This document shows positions 20,501 to 29,100 of a stretch of 64,000 bases of DNA, piece by piece. Numbering within the stretch: the stretch's first letter is position 1; every line of letters starts with the position of its first letter. Origin of the DNA: a virus; the IMG/VR virus record IMGVR_UViG_3300017743_000002, positions 1 to 64,000 of that record; one strand, given 5' to 3'. The notes below the pieces were generated by a model. The model saw nothing but the letters and a program-made list of their open reading frames with translations. It ran no database searches and was not told the DNA's origin. Position numbers and translations under genes: made by a program.

Positions 20501-22260
20501 GCATCATCCGTTAATGCAGTTCTTGGTATATTGAATAATTGTTCACCACTACCACTAAAGAATGAACCACTACTTAAAAATACAGAACCTGTAAAAGTAG
20601 AACCACTTAATTCTGATTCTACAACTAATCCAAAGTTTGGAGAAACTGATGCGGTTACTGAACCACTTCTAATATTATTTGTAATAAGTGCATCTTCAGT
20701 AAGTGCTGATTTTGGTATATCAAATAACTCTGCACCACTACCACTAAATATACTACCACTACTTAATCTTAAACTACCACTAAATGTTGAACCACTAGCT
20801 TCGGATTTTACAACAAATCCATCAGCATCAGAAACCGATGCAGTTACACTACCAGTTGCTAATAAACCAGCTTCAAAAGCAAGAACTGCTTCAACAGCGT
20901 CTTGAGCATCATCTGAAAGTGCTGCTAATGGTACATTAAATAATTTTTCACCACTACCAGAAATAAATGAACCACTACTTAAAAATATTGAACCTGTAAA
21001 TGTAGAACCACTATCTAATGAGTTTACTACAAAACCAGTATCAGGTGATACGGAAGCAGTTACTGAACCACTAATAATTAAATTCGTTTCTAATGCATCT
21101 TCGGTAAGTGCTGAACGAGGAATATCGAAAAGATTAGCACCACTACCACTAAATATACTACCACTATTAAGTTGAACTGCTCCACTTACAAATATTGAAC
21201 CACTAAATTCAGATTTTACTGAACCAGTTGATTCTACCTTAAAAACTCCAGATGGGTCTAAAGATGCGGTTACTGAACCTGTTACGATTCTTGATGAATC
21301 AAATGCATCATCGGTAAGTGCAGTTCTTGGAATGTTAAAAAGATTTTCACCACTACCACTAAATGAAGAACCACTATTTAATTCTATATTTCCACTAACT
21401 AAAAGTGAACCACTTAATTCAGTTGTTACTGAACTACTACCAAATACTCTAAAGAATCCAGAATCATCAACAGATGCACTTACTGAACCAGTTGCTATGA
21501 TTGGAGTAACTAATGCATCAGGTGCTAGTGCTGATTTTGGAATGTTAAATAATCCCTCACCACTACCACTAAAGAATGAACCACTATTTAATTCAATAGT
21601 TCCACTTGCGAATGTAGAACCACTTAATTCAGTTATTCCTACTATTATAGTATCTGATAAAGATGATGTTCCTTCTACACTAAATCCTCCAGTAACATTT
21701 GTATCACCATTTATTTCTAATGAACCAGTAATTCCAACTGAACCTGTAAATTCTTGCTTATCAGTAAGTTCATCACCAAAGATATTTGAACCAGATGAAA
21801 AAATAACTGAAGAGGAAATAATTTCTACAATTAATTCTCTAGCTACAATACGATTATCAACAATTAAATCACCAGTAACTCTTACATCACCATCTACATC
21901 TACATCACCATCAAATGATGATGATACATTTACTAAGAATCCAGTATTTGGTGAAATTGATGCTGATGCAGAACCTGATAATAATCTTACTGCTTCTGGA
22001 AGGTTATTTAATTCAGAACCATCTCCACTAAATGAACCACTAAATGAACCAGTAACTTGCTCTAATTGAAGTGTTGTAACAAATAAACGATTACCATCAG
22101 CATCAGAAGCAACAAGAGCAATAGAACCAGAAGAAAGTGAACCACTCTCAGGTACACCTAAGTTTGGTTCAGCCTCATTCAGCCTTAGATATTCATATCT
22201 ATTCTCCGATACATCGGAGGGCCTTATTACTTTAACCTTTCCGCTTAATAATTGGCTCAT
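11503..22260 (-). CDS. Giant collagen-like fibre protein with cupredoxin-like domains (3585 aa)
   Basis: Start ATG at 22260; no clear ribosome-binding site. Residues 1-1100 are tandem units of the pattern SGSVTASVSPDxGF...FSGSGxxLFNIPxSAL, roughly 70-80 residues each. At about 1098-1210 there is a cupredoxin-like domain with a plausible type-1 copper set (THP His, then C, H and M in YYYCLNHGGM). A second at about 1327-1437 has lost these residues. Further SGS repeats are followed by LSASYA/TASFA repeats (about 2070-2180). Collagen-like Gly-X-Y tracts fill about 2257-2420 and 2535-3425, separated by another cupredoxin-like domain (2425-2533) with SHP and CSVHGSM. The C-terminal about 160 residues are a beta-rich knob-like domain. 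Likely a long virion fibre. It lies between the 286-aa protein and the leucine-rich-repeat protein. Confidence 0.9.
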   Translation of the reverse strand: MSQLLSGKVKVIRPSDVSENRYEYLRLNEAEPNLGVPESGSLSSGSIALVASDADGNRLFVTTLQLEQVTGSFSGSFSGDGSELNNLPEAVRLLSGSASASISPNTGFLVNVSSSFDGDVDVDGDVRVTGDLIVDNRIVARELIVEIISSSVIFSSGSNIFGDELTDKQEFTGSVGITGSLEINGDTNVTGGFSVEGTSSLSDTIIVGITELSGSTFASGTIELNSGSFFSGSGEGLFNIPKSALAPDALVTPIIATGSVSASVDDSGFFRVFGSSSVTTELSGSLLVSGNIELNSGSSFSGSGENLFNIPRTALTDDAFDSSRIVTGSVTASLDPSGVFKVESTGSVKSEFSGSIFVSGAVQLNSGSIFSGSGANLFDIPRSALTEDALETNLIISGSVTASVSPDTGFVVNSLDSGSTFTGSIFLSSGSFISGSGEKLFNVPLAALSDDAQDAVEAVLAFEAGLLATGSVTASVSDADGFVVKSEASGSTFSGSLRLSSGSIFSGSGAELFDIPKSALTEDALITNNIRSGSVTASVSPNFGLVVESELSGSTFTGSVFLSSGSFFSGSGEQLFNIPRTALTDDALISNLISTGSVTASVSTDGFFRVQSTASVTTELSGSVFVSGAVQLNSGSKYSGSGEDLFDIPFSALSNDAQESIEALVSREAVFIGTGSVTASTDDNVFRVTSIDSGSIFSGSVQLSSGSVFSGSGAELFDIPKSALVEDALISNLITTGSVTASVLPDGTFKVFGTGSVKSEFSGSVSITETLDVPKIIADEITGSFSGSFSGDGSDLNNIPQSALSEDAVRIASGSATASISPNLGFVVNTSASIQGDLTIDNDLTVVGRITANEIFTDFISSSIIYSSGSNIFGDNTGSDKQTLFGDTSIFGNLTSSKFISSSGFVGDGSGLFNIPQSALSEDAPLISSGSVTASVSPNFGFVVKSVESGSIFSGSLFVSGNVQLDVSSSFSGSGANLFDIPQSALSEDSPRISSGSATASISPNLGFVVNTSASFDGDIDVSGTVSASIFSGSGESLFNIPRSAITDEAFRIVSGSVTASVHPTRGFEVNSTGRFEDDVTISGSVFISSSNQIKDNLTKIVTVGSTDDGNKYFIDGQIHPDLYLVSGSTYTFDQSDTSNETHPLKFSTTLNGIHSSGTEYTSSVTTGSIDAGSAGSQVSILITSETPTQLYYYCLNHGGMAGSAVINVVNEFPYLDSRIEDNLRIDGTLNVTESITTPKIIADEFSGSFSGSGRDLFDIPLSALSEDVIQRSFIASGSFTASIAPDEGFVVNTSSSLQGDVDILGDTTITGSLVVSSSILLENIPTSRSVIISESRYFIDGVGKATFKTIKDNPYYFDLSDSSNAGFDFKISENLDGTNSDSGSQYFINVVSSSVNPGANGAFLTITPSASAPSQLYYYAAQSESYGNVFNVLGTTPEVTTNILKGDVDVTGSFDVSEKITANKIEADEISGSFSGSFVGDGSQLTNVQADLSPVIASGSATASVESGESFVVTAISGSEFKSSLDVSGSVSIGFLTGSKNLSVTGSVDIAESVSASFFVGDGSQLTNVQAAAAPLISSGSATASVASGDTFVVTAPTGGAVFTGSIVTSGSITVGGGGVFTGDGSGLTNIDIANLSLNVTQLSSGSATASLSETEFKVFNETSSIAVDSSFSGSVIISESLDVGGIITGDGSGITNIDIANLAIDSSKIFTGSVTASVDPLGFFRVENLDSNINSGSVKVEISGSLHVSQSITASLYKGDGGGLFNIPLDALEDLELDRIVSGAAEARVDPTAGLIVNKPISGTLFTGDGGGLFNIPAEALEDLELNLIISGGISASVDNIEGFRVFSPTSGSTFIGNIEIPSGSGFFSGSGEGLFNIPADAIEGLDQSRILSGSVTASVTPDDGFVVRSIDSGSTFFGDVTFQNDVSASKITVTDEIFSPRITSSFVGSYQGENVGIDVPDDLDILVFDADANKFRPVTQFGDTAVFPFSDVTQVTFQHNFAIDYPVVQIYETGSNGQIIPQAIESIDSSSVRVTFSGLTSGQAVIGTGGRLAGFVQGSDVVGSVLSASYARNADLAQTASNLFGFDSASLAEIANLDNYIQNDQTASMTVLSASYAETASFAVNAGDFNTDNFVRTDQTASMTVLSASYALSASYAINAVSAEDYVRNDQTASMTVLSASYAATASFALNAGDFLGENFLPNTGTGSFVGRFEVSGSLVSSGSTQFVGLQTGSSDTVLVIDESTGKVFKRDVTAVSGTSGTGGTSGSSGSSGTTGTAGSSGSSGTSGTAGTSGSSGTAGTSGTAGTSGSSGTGGSSGTSGSSGTAGTSGSSGTSGSSGTSGSSGSSGTSGSSGTSGTSGTSGSSGTSGTSGTSGSSGSSGSSGSSGTSGTAGTSGSTGTSGTSGSSGTSGTSGTAGREGGALFIVRTPGGNNYTIDGYSGNQPSLTLVRGELYYFDVSNVSSSHPFALRLESGDNTTVPGTTNNDAGAGVHSTSTLIEYRVPENAPNNIYYQCSVHGSMLGTINIVDKYGTSGTSGSSGTSGSSGTGGSSGTSGSSGSSGISGSSGTSGTSGSSGSSGSGGTSGSSGSSGSSGSSGTSGTSGSSGTSGTSGSSGSSGSSGSSGTSGSSGSSGTSGQEGSSGSAGTSGSSGTSGSSGSTGTNGTSGTSGTSGTSGAEGSSGSAGTSGTSGTNGTSGSSGTSGSSGTSGTSGTSGTTGTSGTSGTSGSGGSAGTSGTSGTSGTTGSEGTSGTSGTSGSSGTSGSDGTSGSSGTSGTSGTSGSSGTSGSAGTSGTSGSNGTSGSAGTSGTTGTSGTSAEGSSGTAGTSGTSGTTGTSGSAGTSGTSAEGSSGTSGTSGTSGSSGTSGTSGTSGSSGTSAEGSSGTSGTSGTTGTSGTTGTSGSSGTSAEGSSGTSGTSGTNGTSGSSGTSGSAGSSGTSGTSGSSGVDGTFFGSSGSSGTAGSSGTSGLGSDGTSGTTGLDGTFFGSSGTSGTSGTSGSSGSSGTAGSSGTTGTSGIDGENGANGTNGTSGSSGQDGTNFGTAGTSGTSGTTGTSGSSGTTGTSGSSGLDGTNFGTAGTSGTSGAGTSGTSGESGSSGTSGTTGTSGVDGTFFGSSGTAGTSGTSGAGTSGSSGVSGTSGTSGQDGTFFGSAGSSGTTGTGGSSGSSGTSSTAGTSGTTGTSGSSGQDGTFFGSSGTHGTSGTSGSTGTAGTAGTGGSSGTSGTTGTSGIDGTFFGSSGSSGTRGTSGESGTSGVSGTAGSSGTSGQDGTLFGSSGSSGTSGISGSSGTSGESGSAGTSGTSGQDGTLFGSSGSSGTRGTAGSSGSSGTASTAGSSGTAGTSGTSGLDGTLFGSSGSSGTGGTSGSSGTSGITGEGGSSGSSGTAGTSGLDGTLFGSSGTSGTSGTSGSSGETGSSGSSGTSGSSGLLNVDNDAEDRVVTMEGDGTANAEANLTFNGNLLDVTGDLDVSDATFSTRFHENYYDIGNSSGTTNIDLTEGNNFRINRTGSITISLSNAPTGPRAIGFTLVLEDGSGGTATVSWPGIIQWANGAAPTLTANGKDILVFYTYDGGSTYYGFLSANNVS
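11975..14663 (-). repeat. Long collagen-like Gly-X-Y tract of the 3585-aa fibre
   Basis: About 890 residues of nearly continuous Gly-Thr-Ser, Gly-Ser-Ser and Gly-Thr-Ala triplets, punctuated at fairly regular intervals by GxDGTxFGSSG or GxDGTLFGSSG interruptions and by GTSAEGSSG. Proline is absent. The opposite strand is open over 2.8 kb only because the 9-base repeat lacks stops in that frame. Confidence 0.9.
14663..14985 (-). other. Cupredoxin-like domain inside the collagen-like fibre
   Basis: This encodes about residues 2425-2533 of the 3585-aa protein. It begins NYTIDGYSGNQPSLTLVRG, continues with YYFDVSN and SSHPFAL, and ends YYQCSVHGSMLGTINIVD. The single His in SHP plus Cys, His and Met in C-S-V-H-G-S-M match the H...C-x(2)-H-x(2)-M arrangement of type-1 copper sites. 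It interrupts the collagen-like tract. Copper binding itself is not shown by sequence. Confidence 0.65.
15000..15490 (-). repeat. Second collagen-like Gly-X-Y tract of the 3585-aa fibre
   Basis: About 160 residues of Gly-Thr-Ser/Gly-Ser-Ser/Gly-Thr-Ala triplets, placed on the N-terminal side of the embedded cupredoxin-like domain and preceded by a FKRDVTAVSG strand. Same 9-base periodicity and the same triplet vocabulary as the longer tract. Confidence 0.85.
17950..18281 (-). other. Degenerate cupredoxin-like domain in the 3585-aa fibre
   Basis: The encoded segment follows the framework of the two better-preserved copies (SRYFIDGVG, then YYFDLSDSSN, then QLYYYAAQSESYGNVFNV) but the metal-ligand positions are gone: the expected HP becomes FDF, and C-x(2)-H-x(2)-M becomes AAQSESY. 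It therefore looks like a copy that kept the fold and lost the site. Confidence 0.55.
18630..18965 (-). other. Cupredoxin-like domain in the repeat region of the 3585-aa fibre
   Basis: Encodes about residues 1098-1210. Recognisable parts are KYFIDGQIHPDLYLVSGS, TYTFDQSDTSNETHPLKF and QLYYYCLNHGGMAGSAVINV. The THP histidine and the C-L-N-H-G-G-M cluster give one His, Cys, His and Met in the order expected for a type-1 copper site. Domains of this look occur in other marine phage structural proteins. Confidence 0.65.
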
Positions 22261-22283
22261 TTATTTGTGTTCTTAATATATAA

Positions 22284-23144
22284 TTATTCGTTTGCACTTT
22301 CAAGTATCGATAGAATTACCGTTAAATCGGTAGAACCTGATACAATTAGTGAAAATTGTTGTTCTAATACTAATTTACCCGCCACAATCGGTGATAATGA
22401 ATCTCCAGCAGGTATCGTTACATTTGTAATTAAATCAACGGGTTCTTGTTCAACTCTCGTTGGATTTGATATGGTATCAGATATTGCATCAAACAAATTA
22501 ACTGAAGCACTGATTGAACCTGATTCTGCTATTAATGTATTATCAAAAGATTGTGTAACACTATCTTGATATAATCTAGGTATATCAATTGAACCCGTTA
22601 CAGATTCATTAATAAGTATTTGTTGTACTAATAAATTAGCGTAATCTATCGATTGATAAGATGCTGTATAATAATCATTAGGTATTAAGATTTCTCCGTT
22701 CTTATTATAATAAGAAAGAGCTGCTTTTTTACTCTGAAGTGTTCCTCCTTCGATTAAATCCGCCTCAACACCATCCACAGCAGTTCTAACATATCCTTCA
22801 AAGAAAGAAGATGTAAAACTAAATGGAATTTGTGTTAAATTGTTTTGAAAATTTGTGTATGCCGCTGATTCTTTTTCTAAAAATGTTTGATTTTTAGCTA
22901 TAAGTGCGGATGCGCTTAAAAAACTACCCGAATTACTTATTGAATCTACTTGTGGAACTGGCAAATCCCTATTACTTGTTATACTAATAGTAACGGGTTC
23001 ATCTGTAGTTCCAGTATTCGTTATTTGAGCAGATAATAAAATAGTAGAAACTCCTTTTGGAGCTGAATATACTACATCATCATCACCTGTCAAAGTGGTA
23101 AGTACGGATTTAAATGCGTTTAGTGGTATTAATTCTTCTGCCAT
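22284..23144 (-). CDS. Virion structural-type protein (286 aa)
   Basis: An acidic, Ser/Thr/Val-rich protein without membrane segments or enzyme motifs. The N-terminal part is beta-rich (STILLSAQITNTGTTDEPVT is a strand pair typical of an immunoglobulin-like sandwich), the middle is more helical (FLEKESAAYTNFQNN, YANLLVQQILINE), and the C-terminal about 80 residues repeat the beta pattern, ending LTVILSILESANE. This last part parallels the 110-aa protein at 9380-9712. It lies between the two largest fibre genes, ending 23 bases before the 3585-aa gene starts. It may be a connector or decoration of the fibre/baseplate assembly; no specific function is recognised. Confidence 0.65.
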   Translation of the reverse strand: MAEELIPLNAFKSVLTTLTGDDDVVYSAPKGVSTILLSAQITNTGTTDEPVTISITSNRDLPVPQVDSISNSGSFLSASALIAKNQTFLEKESAAYTNFQNNLTQIPFSFTSSFFEGYVRTAVDGVEADLIEGGTLQSKKAALSYYNKNGEILIPNDYYTASYQSIDYANLLVQQILINESVTGSIDIPRLYQDSVTQSFDNTLIAESGSISASVNLFDAISDTISNPTRVEQEPVDLITNVTIPAGDSLSPIVAGKLVLEQQFSLIVSGSTDLTVILSILESANE

Positions 23145-23148
23145 ATCC

Positions 23149-23160
23149 TATATAAATATT
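23149..23160 (-). promoter_or_regulatory. Candidate phage promoter element (variant)
   Basis: The + strand reads tatataaatatt, one base different from the dodecamer repeated upstream of other gene blocks. It lies only 4 bases from the ATG of the 286-aa gene, closer than elsewhere, which weakens a simple promoter reading for this copy. Confidence 0.3.
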
Positions 23161-23186
23161 TCTTTTATTTTTATTCACTTTTTTTA

Positions 23187-26100
23187 TTAATCCTGCAGTG
23201 CTAATGAGAATGGTGTTACAAGTGAGAATAACGATTTAGAGAATGTTCTACCCTCTAATGTACCAGAAGCTTGTTTAATAACAAGACCTCCACCAATTCT
23301 AAAGTCACCAAGTTCGTTACCAGAAGTAAAGAATACTCTACCTCCACCAATTTCAGTAATTTCCTTATCAGGATCAGGTACACCATCACCACCTTGGTTA
23401 GGAGGTAATGCTTTATAAGTTACACCAGCACCAGCGTAAGAGAAATCATGTCCAGTTGTAATAATTAAAGAACCAAACTCTTCAACAGGCGCTTGTCTAG
23501 CAGCGAATTGGAATTGAGTTCTTAAATATCTATTAGTTTCTGCAGTTTCTTTCTTTTGTTCGTTAATAACAACAGCTGCACTTCCATACACTCCATTGTA
23601 ATACGATTCAGCCGCTCTGATACTTCTCTCATTACCACCATAGATGATATCAGTTGCGATAGCATCTAAAATAAATCCAGTATCTCTATAACATTTTTCT
23701 TCATTGTAATCAAAAGTAGGGAATGCCGCATTTGTGTACGATATTGCCTTACCTTGTAATACTTTTTTCTCCGCTCTAAGTGCATTAGCTCCATTTTTAT
23801 TTAATAAGAATGGGAATACTAATTGTTGTTGTTTGATTATCTTTTCAGCCAACCCTTTTGAGAAATCAATACCATCAGTTGTTTGTGGTTTTTGTTCCGT
23901 AGTTGCGATTGAAGGAATATAGTAGTAGAATGTACCTGCTTGTACTGCTCTAGCATTACCACCATATGTTAAATCAGTTGCTACTGCATCTATGATGTAT
24001 CCTAAATCTCTACTACAACTAACTTCGTTGTATTCAAACTCACTCCAAGACGAACTTAGATAAGCGATTGTTTCTTTTTGTATAAATGTTGTGTTATCTC
24101 TTAATAACTGAACACCATTTTTAATTTCAGCTGATGGATTTATGTATTCTAAGTTTTGAACTACATTTTGTGAAGTTCCATTAGCAAATCTAATTCCATC
24201 AATTGTTGGGTCTAACTGATTAGCTTCTGATGGAGTACCACCCTTAGTTGCTCTTGATGGGTATCTCCAATAGTATAATCCAGCTACTCTACTTCTTTCA
24301 TTTCCACCGTAAACTAAATCAGTTACAGCTGCATCAATTATATATCCAGTATCTCTTCTACATTTATCTTCGTTGTAAGTTACATTACTCCAAGAAGATG
24401 ATATAAATTCGATAGTTTCATTTTGTACGAAACTTCTATTGTTTCTTAGTAATTCAGCCGATGCAGATACTTCAGATGTTGGTGAAACGAATATTGTATT
24501 TTCTAATACTTTTTCAGCCAATCTAGCAGAGTAGTTAATTCCATCAATTGTTTGATTTAATTGTCCGTTTGGATTAGTTTGGTAATTAACAGTTGCATCT
24601 GATGGGTATAAGTAATAGTACTCACCATTTACTCTACCTCTTTCATTTCCACCATATAAGAAATCCGTTGCTACACCATTTAAGATATATCCAGTATCTC
24701 TCTTACATTTATCTTCATTGTAATCAAATGTACTCCAAGAAGATGAGATGTAAGCGATTACTTCATTCTGAATAAATTCTTTATTATCTAAAAGAACTTT
24801 ATTTCCAGCTAATCTCTCAGCCGATGCCGTTACGAATATTTCGTTTTGTACTAATTTACTTGCCACATCACCCGCGTACTTAATACCCGTTGTAGTTGGT
24901 TCTAATTGAGTTGATGTTGCTGATGAAGGATATTTGTAGTAGTATTCTCCTGCAATCTTACTTCTTTGGTTACCACCATAAAGTAAATCAGTAGATACTG
25001 CATCTAAAATATGTCCAACATCTCTCATACAAGTTGCTTCTACATAATCAAACCCTTCCCAAGAAGAACTTAGGTAAGAAATTGATTCAGATTGAATAAA
25101 CTCTCTATTATTTCTAATTAATTCAACTGATGCTGATATTTGAGCTGATGGGAAATCAAATGTTACACCTTTAACGATTTGTTCAGTTAATTGTGATGCG
25201 TAATTGATACCATCAATAGTTTGTTGAGCTTGAGAACCAGTTCCATTAGCTTCAGATGGGAATTGATAGTAGAACTTAGCGTTTACTACTGATTGAGATA
25301 CGATTCCATATCTTAAATCTTCTGCTACACCATTTACAATAAATCCAACATCTCTTCTACACTTAACATCATCATAATCAAATCCTATCCACGAAGAAGA
25401 AATATATTCTACAACTTCATTTTGTATAAATGGTACACTTTCAGTAATCAATCCATATGTAGTTAGAATATCAGAACCAGTTAATAATGAACCATATTCA
25501 AATGCAGGTTGAACAACACTTACTGAATTTTGCTCAGTTCTAACAAATGTGTGAACTGATTGTGGTAAATGTTTAATTGCTCCATTTGATGCTGATACGA
25601 ATGTGTGAACTGATTGAGGTAGATGTTTTACAGCGTTTGTTGATGCAGATACAAATGTGTGTACCGAACCAGAAGCACTTCCACCATCTCCTACATTTAT
25701 TGTAAATGTACCAGTTTGTCTTTCTAATCCATCATTTGTAGCCGATACAAATGTATGTGTGTTTGTATATGAGGAAGAACCTATGTTTATATCAAACGTA
25801 TTTGTAGTTACATTAGAAATTTCTAACCATCTTCCATTTGGATAATCTATTCCAGCTCTTGGATATGATTTTTCAACAGTATCACCATCCAATACACAAG
25901 TATAAGTTAGAGAATTATTATCTAATTTGATATAATCACCATTACTAAAATTATGATTAGCTATTGTTATAGTAACATCACCAGTTGATGCGTTATAAGG
26001 AGCATCAGTTACAGTATGTGATGTAGTTCCAACTGAAGTAATAACTATTGATTGTTCAGCGTATGGGTCAGAACCACTTCTTGGATAAGAATGAACAGAT

Positions 26101-29100
26101 GTATCACCATCTTGGTCACAAGTAAATGCGAATGATTCATTTTCTAATACTACACTTCTACCAACACCTATACCATGCTGTCCAACAGTTACAATCATAT
26201 CACCACTTAATGCGTTGTAATCAACATCCGATGGTGTAAAGAATTTATTTGGACCCGAAATACCAACATTTACAGTCATTGTAGTATCAGTAATATCCGT
26301 TATCTTCATTGAACGTCCAGCGAATGGGTCAATACCAACTCTTGGATATGATTTAACTGATTGATTATTATCCATATCACAAGTGAAAGCAAATGATTCA
26401 ATATCTAAAATGATACCTTCACCAATACTTAAACTATGACTTTCAACAGTCATTACGAATTCACCCGTTGCTGGGTCATAAGATGCAGTTGTTGGATTAA
26501 ATTCTACATTAGGTCCAGACGCTCCTACGTTAACAGTTATAGTATTATTGGTTTTTGAAAGAATTTCTAATTCATTATTGTAAGCAGGTTGTCCAACTGA
26601 AGGTAATTTATCTTCAGTTTTGTTGTTATCCATATCACAAGTAAATGTGAACGATTCAGGTGATAAGTATATACCCTCACCCTCAGTATAAGAATGACTT
26701 TCAATTGTTAATACAAACTCACCATTTGATGGGTCATAAGTTGCGTTAGTTGGAGTTGAATCTGCTTTTCCATTAGCTATTGCATCTGATACAATTGCGA
26801 ATGAAGATGAAATTGTGTTAAAAATAGTAACATCAGTTATACTACTACCAGTTGCTGGTGAGAATGAAGTTACTTTAATTCCATTATCAGTATTCAAACT
26901 TCCTGTTTGAACAAATAATGTTTCTTTGTTAACTAATTTTTCAATTAAATCTTTAGTATAGATTAATGCATCAGTAGTTTCATCTAATTGATTACCAGTT
27001 GCTTCAGATGGGAATCTATAATAGAATTCACCAGCAGTTAATGCTCTTTGGTTTCCACCATATCTTAAATCAGTAGCAACAGCATCAATTATGAATCCAG
27101 TATCTCTACTACAACTTAATTCATTGTATTCAAAGTTTGGATATTTAGCGTTTACGAATGCTACAGTTTCAGCTTGTAAGAATTCTCTATTTTCTCTAAT
27201 TGTATCATAAACAAATTCAACTTCATTTGATGCAGTTTGGAAAACAGCTCCACTTACTATTTCAGTTACTATATTTTGTACATAATCAATAGCAGTTACA
27301 GTTGGGTCTTTTTGTCTATTTTCATTTGGTACACCACCACTAATAGCTGCTGATGGGAATCTGTAATAATAATCTCCAGCATTCACACTTCTTTCATTTC
27401 CACCATATAATAAATCAGTAGAAACTGCATCTATAATATGAGTAATATCTCTTTTACAAGTTATTTCATTATAAGTAAATCCATCCCACGAAGATGATAA
27501 GAATTCAATTGTTTCATTTTGAATAAATTCTCTATTATTTCTAATCAATTCATAAGAACCACTAACTACTGCGGATGCAGTTTGGAACGTATATCCTCTT
27601 ACAATACTTTCTGCTAATCTACCAGCATAATTAATACCATCTAAAGTTTGTTGTAATTGTGCACCTTGTGCCTGAGATGGGAAATCATAGTAGAATTTAC
27701 CATTGAATATAGATGCAGAATTTGCGTTATACAACATATCTTCAGCTGCCCCACTTATAATTCCTCCTATATCTCTACTACACTTACTTTCATCATATGA
27801 TGCAGTTGACCAAGAAGATGATAAATAAGCAATTGATTCACTTTGAATAAATCCAATATTTTCTTTTAATAAGTTATATGCTGCAATTGTTGTTGGTGAT
27901 TCTGATGGAGCTCCATACTCAACAACAGTTGGTAATGAACCAGTTCCATTTTTAACAATATTAGTTACAATTGCAATTGATGATGAAATTAATCTTTGTT
28001 GTAATCTATCTCCAAATGATTCAGATGTAAATTGAACTGCGTCAGTAACTTTAATTAAGTTATCAACATCAGAGTTATTTTTAACAACGTTTGGTTTAAC
28101 ACCCAATCCATTTTGTAATATATTTTCAATTATACCAACTGATGTATTTACTTTATTAATTTCAATTGATGAACCTACAATAGAAGAAGTAAACTGATTT
28201 GCTGAAGTTACTTTAATATTGTTTTCAGCATTAGTTACTAATTTTGGTAAAATACTTATTGAGTTATTTTCAGTTCTAACAAAAGTATGACCTGCCTGAG
28301 GTAAATGTTTAACTGCTCCTTTAGATGCAGATACAAATGTATGTAATGATTGAGGTTCATGTTTAACAGCGTTTGCTGAAGCTGATACGAATGTATGTAA
28401 TGAACCTGAAGCGCTTCCACCATCACCTACATTTATTGTAAATGTACCAGTTTGTCTCTCAATACCATTTGCTGCAGCTGATATAAATTTGTGTTCTCCT
28501 ATATATGATGATGCACCAATATTAATATTAAATGTATTCGTAGTTACATTAGAAATTTCTAGCCATCTTCCAGATGGGTAATCATAAGCAGGTCTTGGAT
28601 ATGATTTAGTAGTTGTATTATCATCTAATACACAAGTATAAGTTAATGCGTTATCAGCAACTTTAACATAATCACCATTACTAAATCCGTGATTGGCGAT
28701 TGTTAGTGTTACTACACCTGTTACTGAGTTGTATGGAGCGTTTGTTGGAGTATGCGATGTTGTACCTACCGAAGTAATCACAATTGATTGTTCAGCGTAT
28801 GGGTCAGAACCACTTCTTGGATAAGAGTGAGTTGTAGCATCTCCATCTTGGTCACAAGTGAACGCAAAAGATTCATTTTCTAATACTACACTTCTTCCTA
28901 CTCCTAAACCAAATGATTCAGTAACAGTTAGAGTCATATCACCACTTAAAGCATCATATGATGCAGTAGTTGGTGTAAAGTATTTATTAGGACCTGATAT
29001 ACCTACATTTACCGTCATTGTATTTGAAGTTACCGAAGTAAGTTTCATTGAACGTCCAGCGAATGGGTCAATTCCAAATCTAGGATAAGATTTAGTTGAT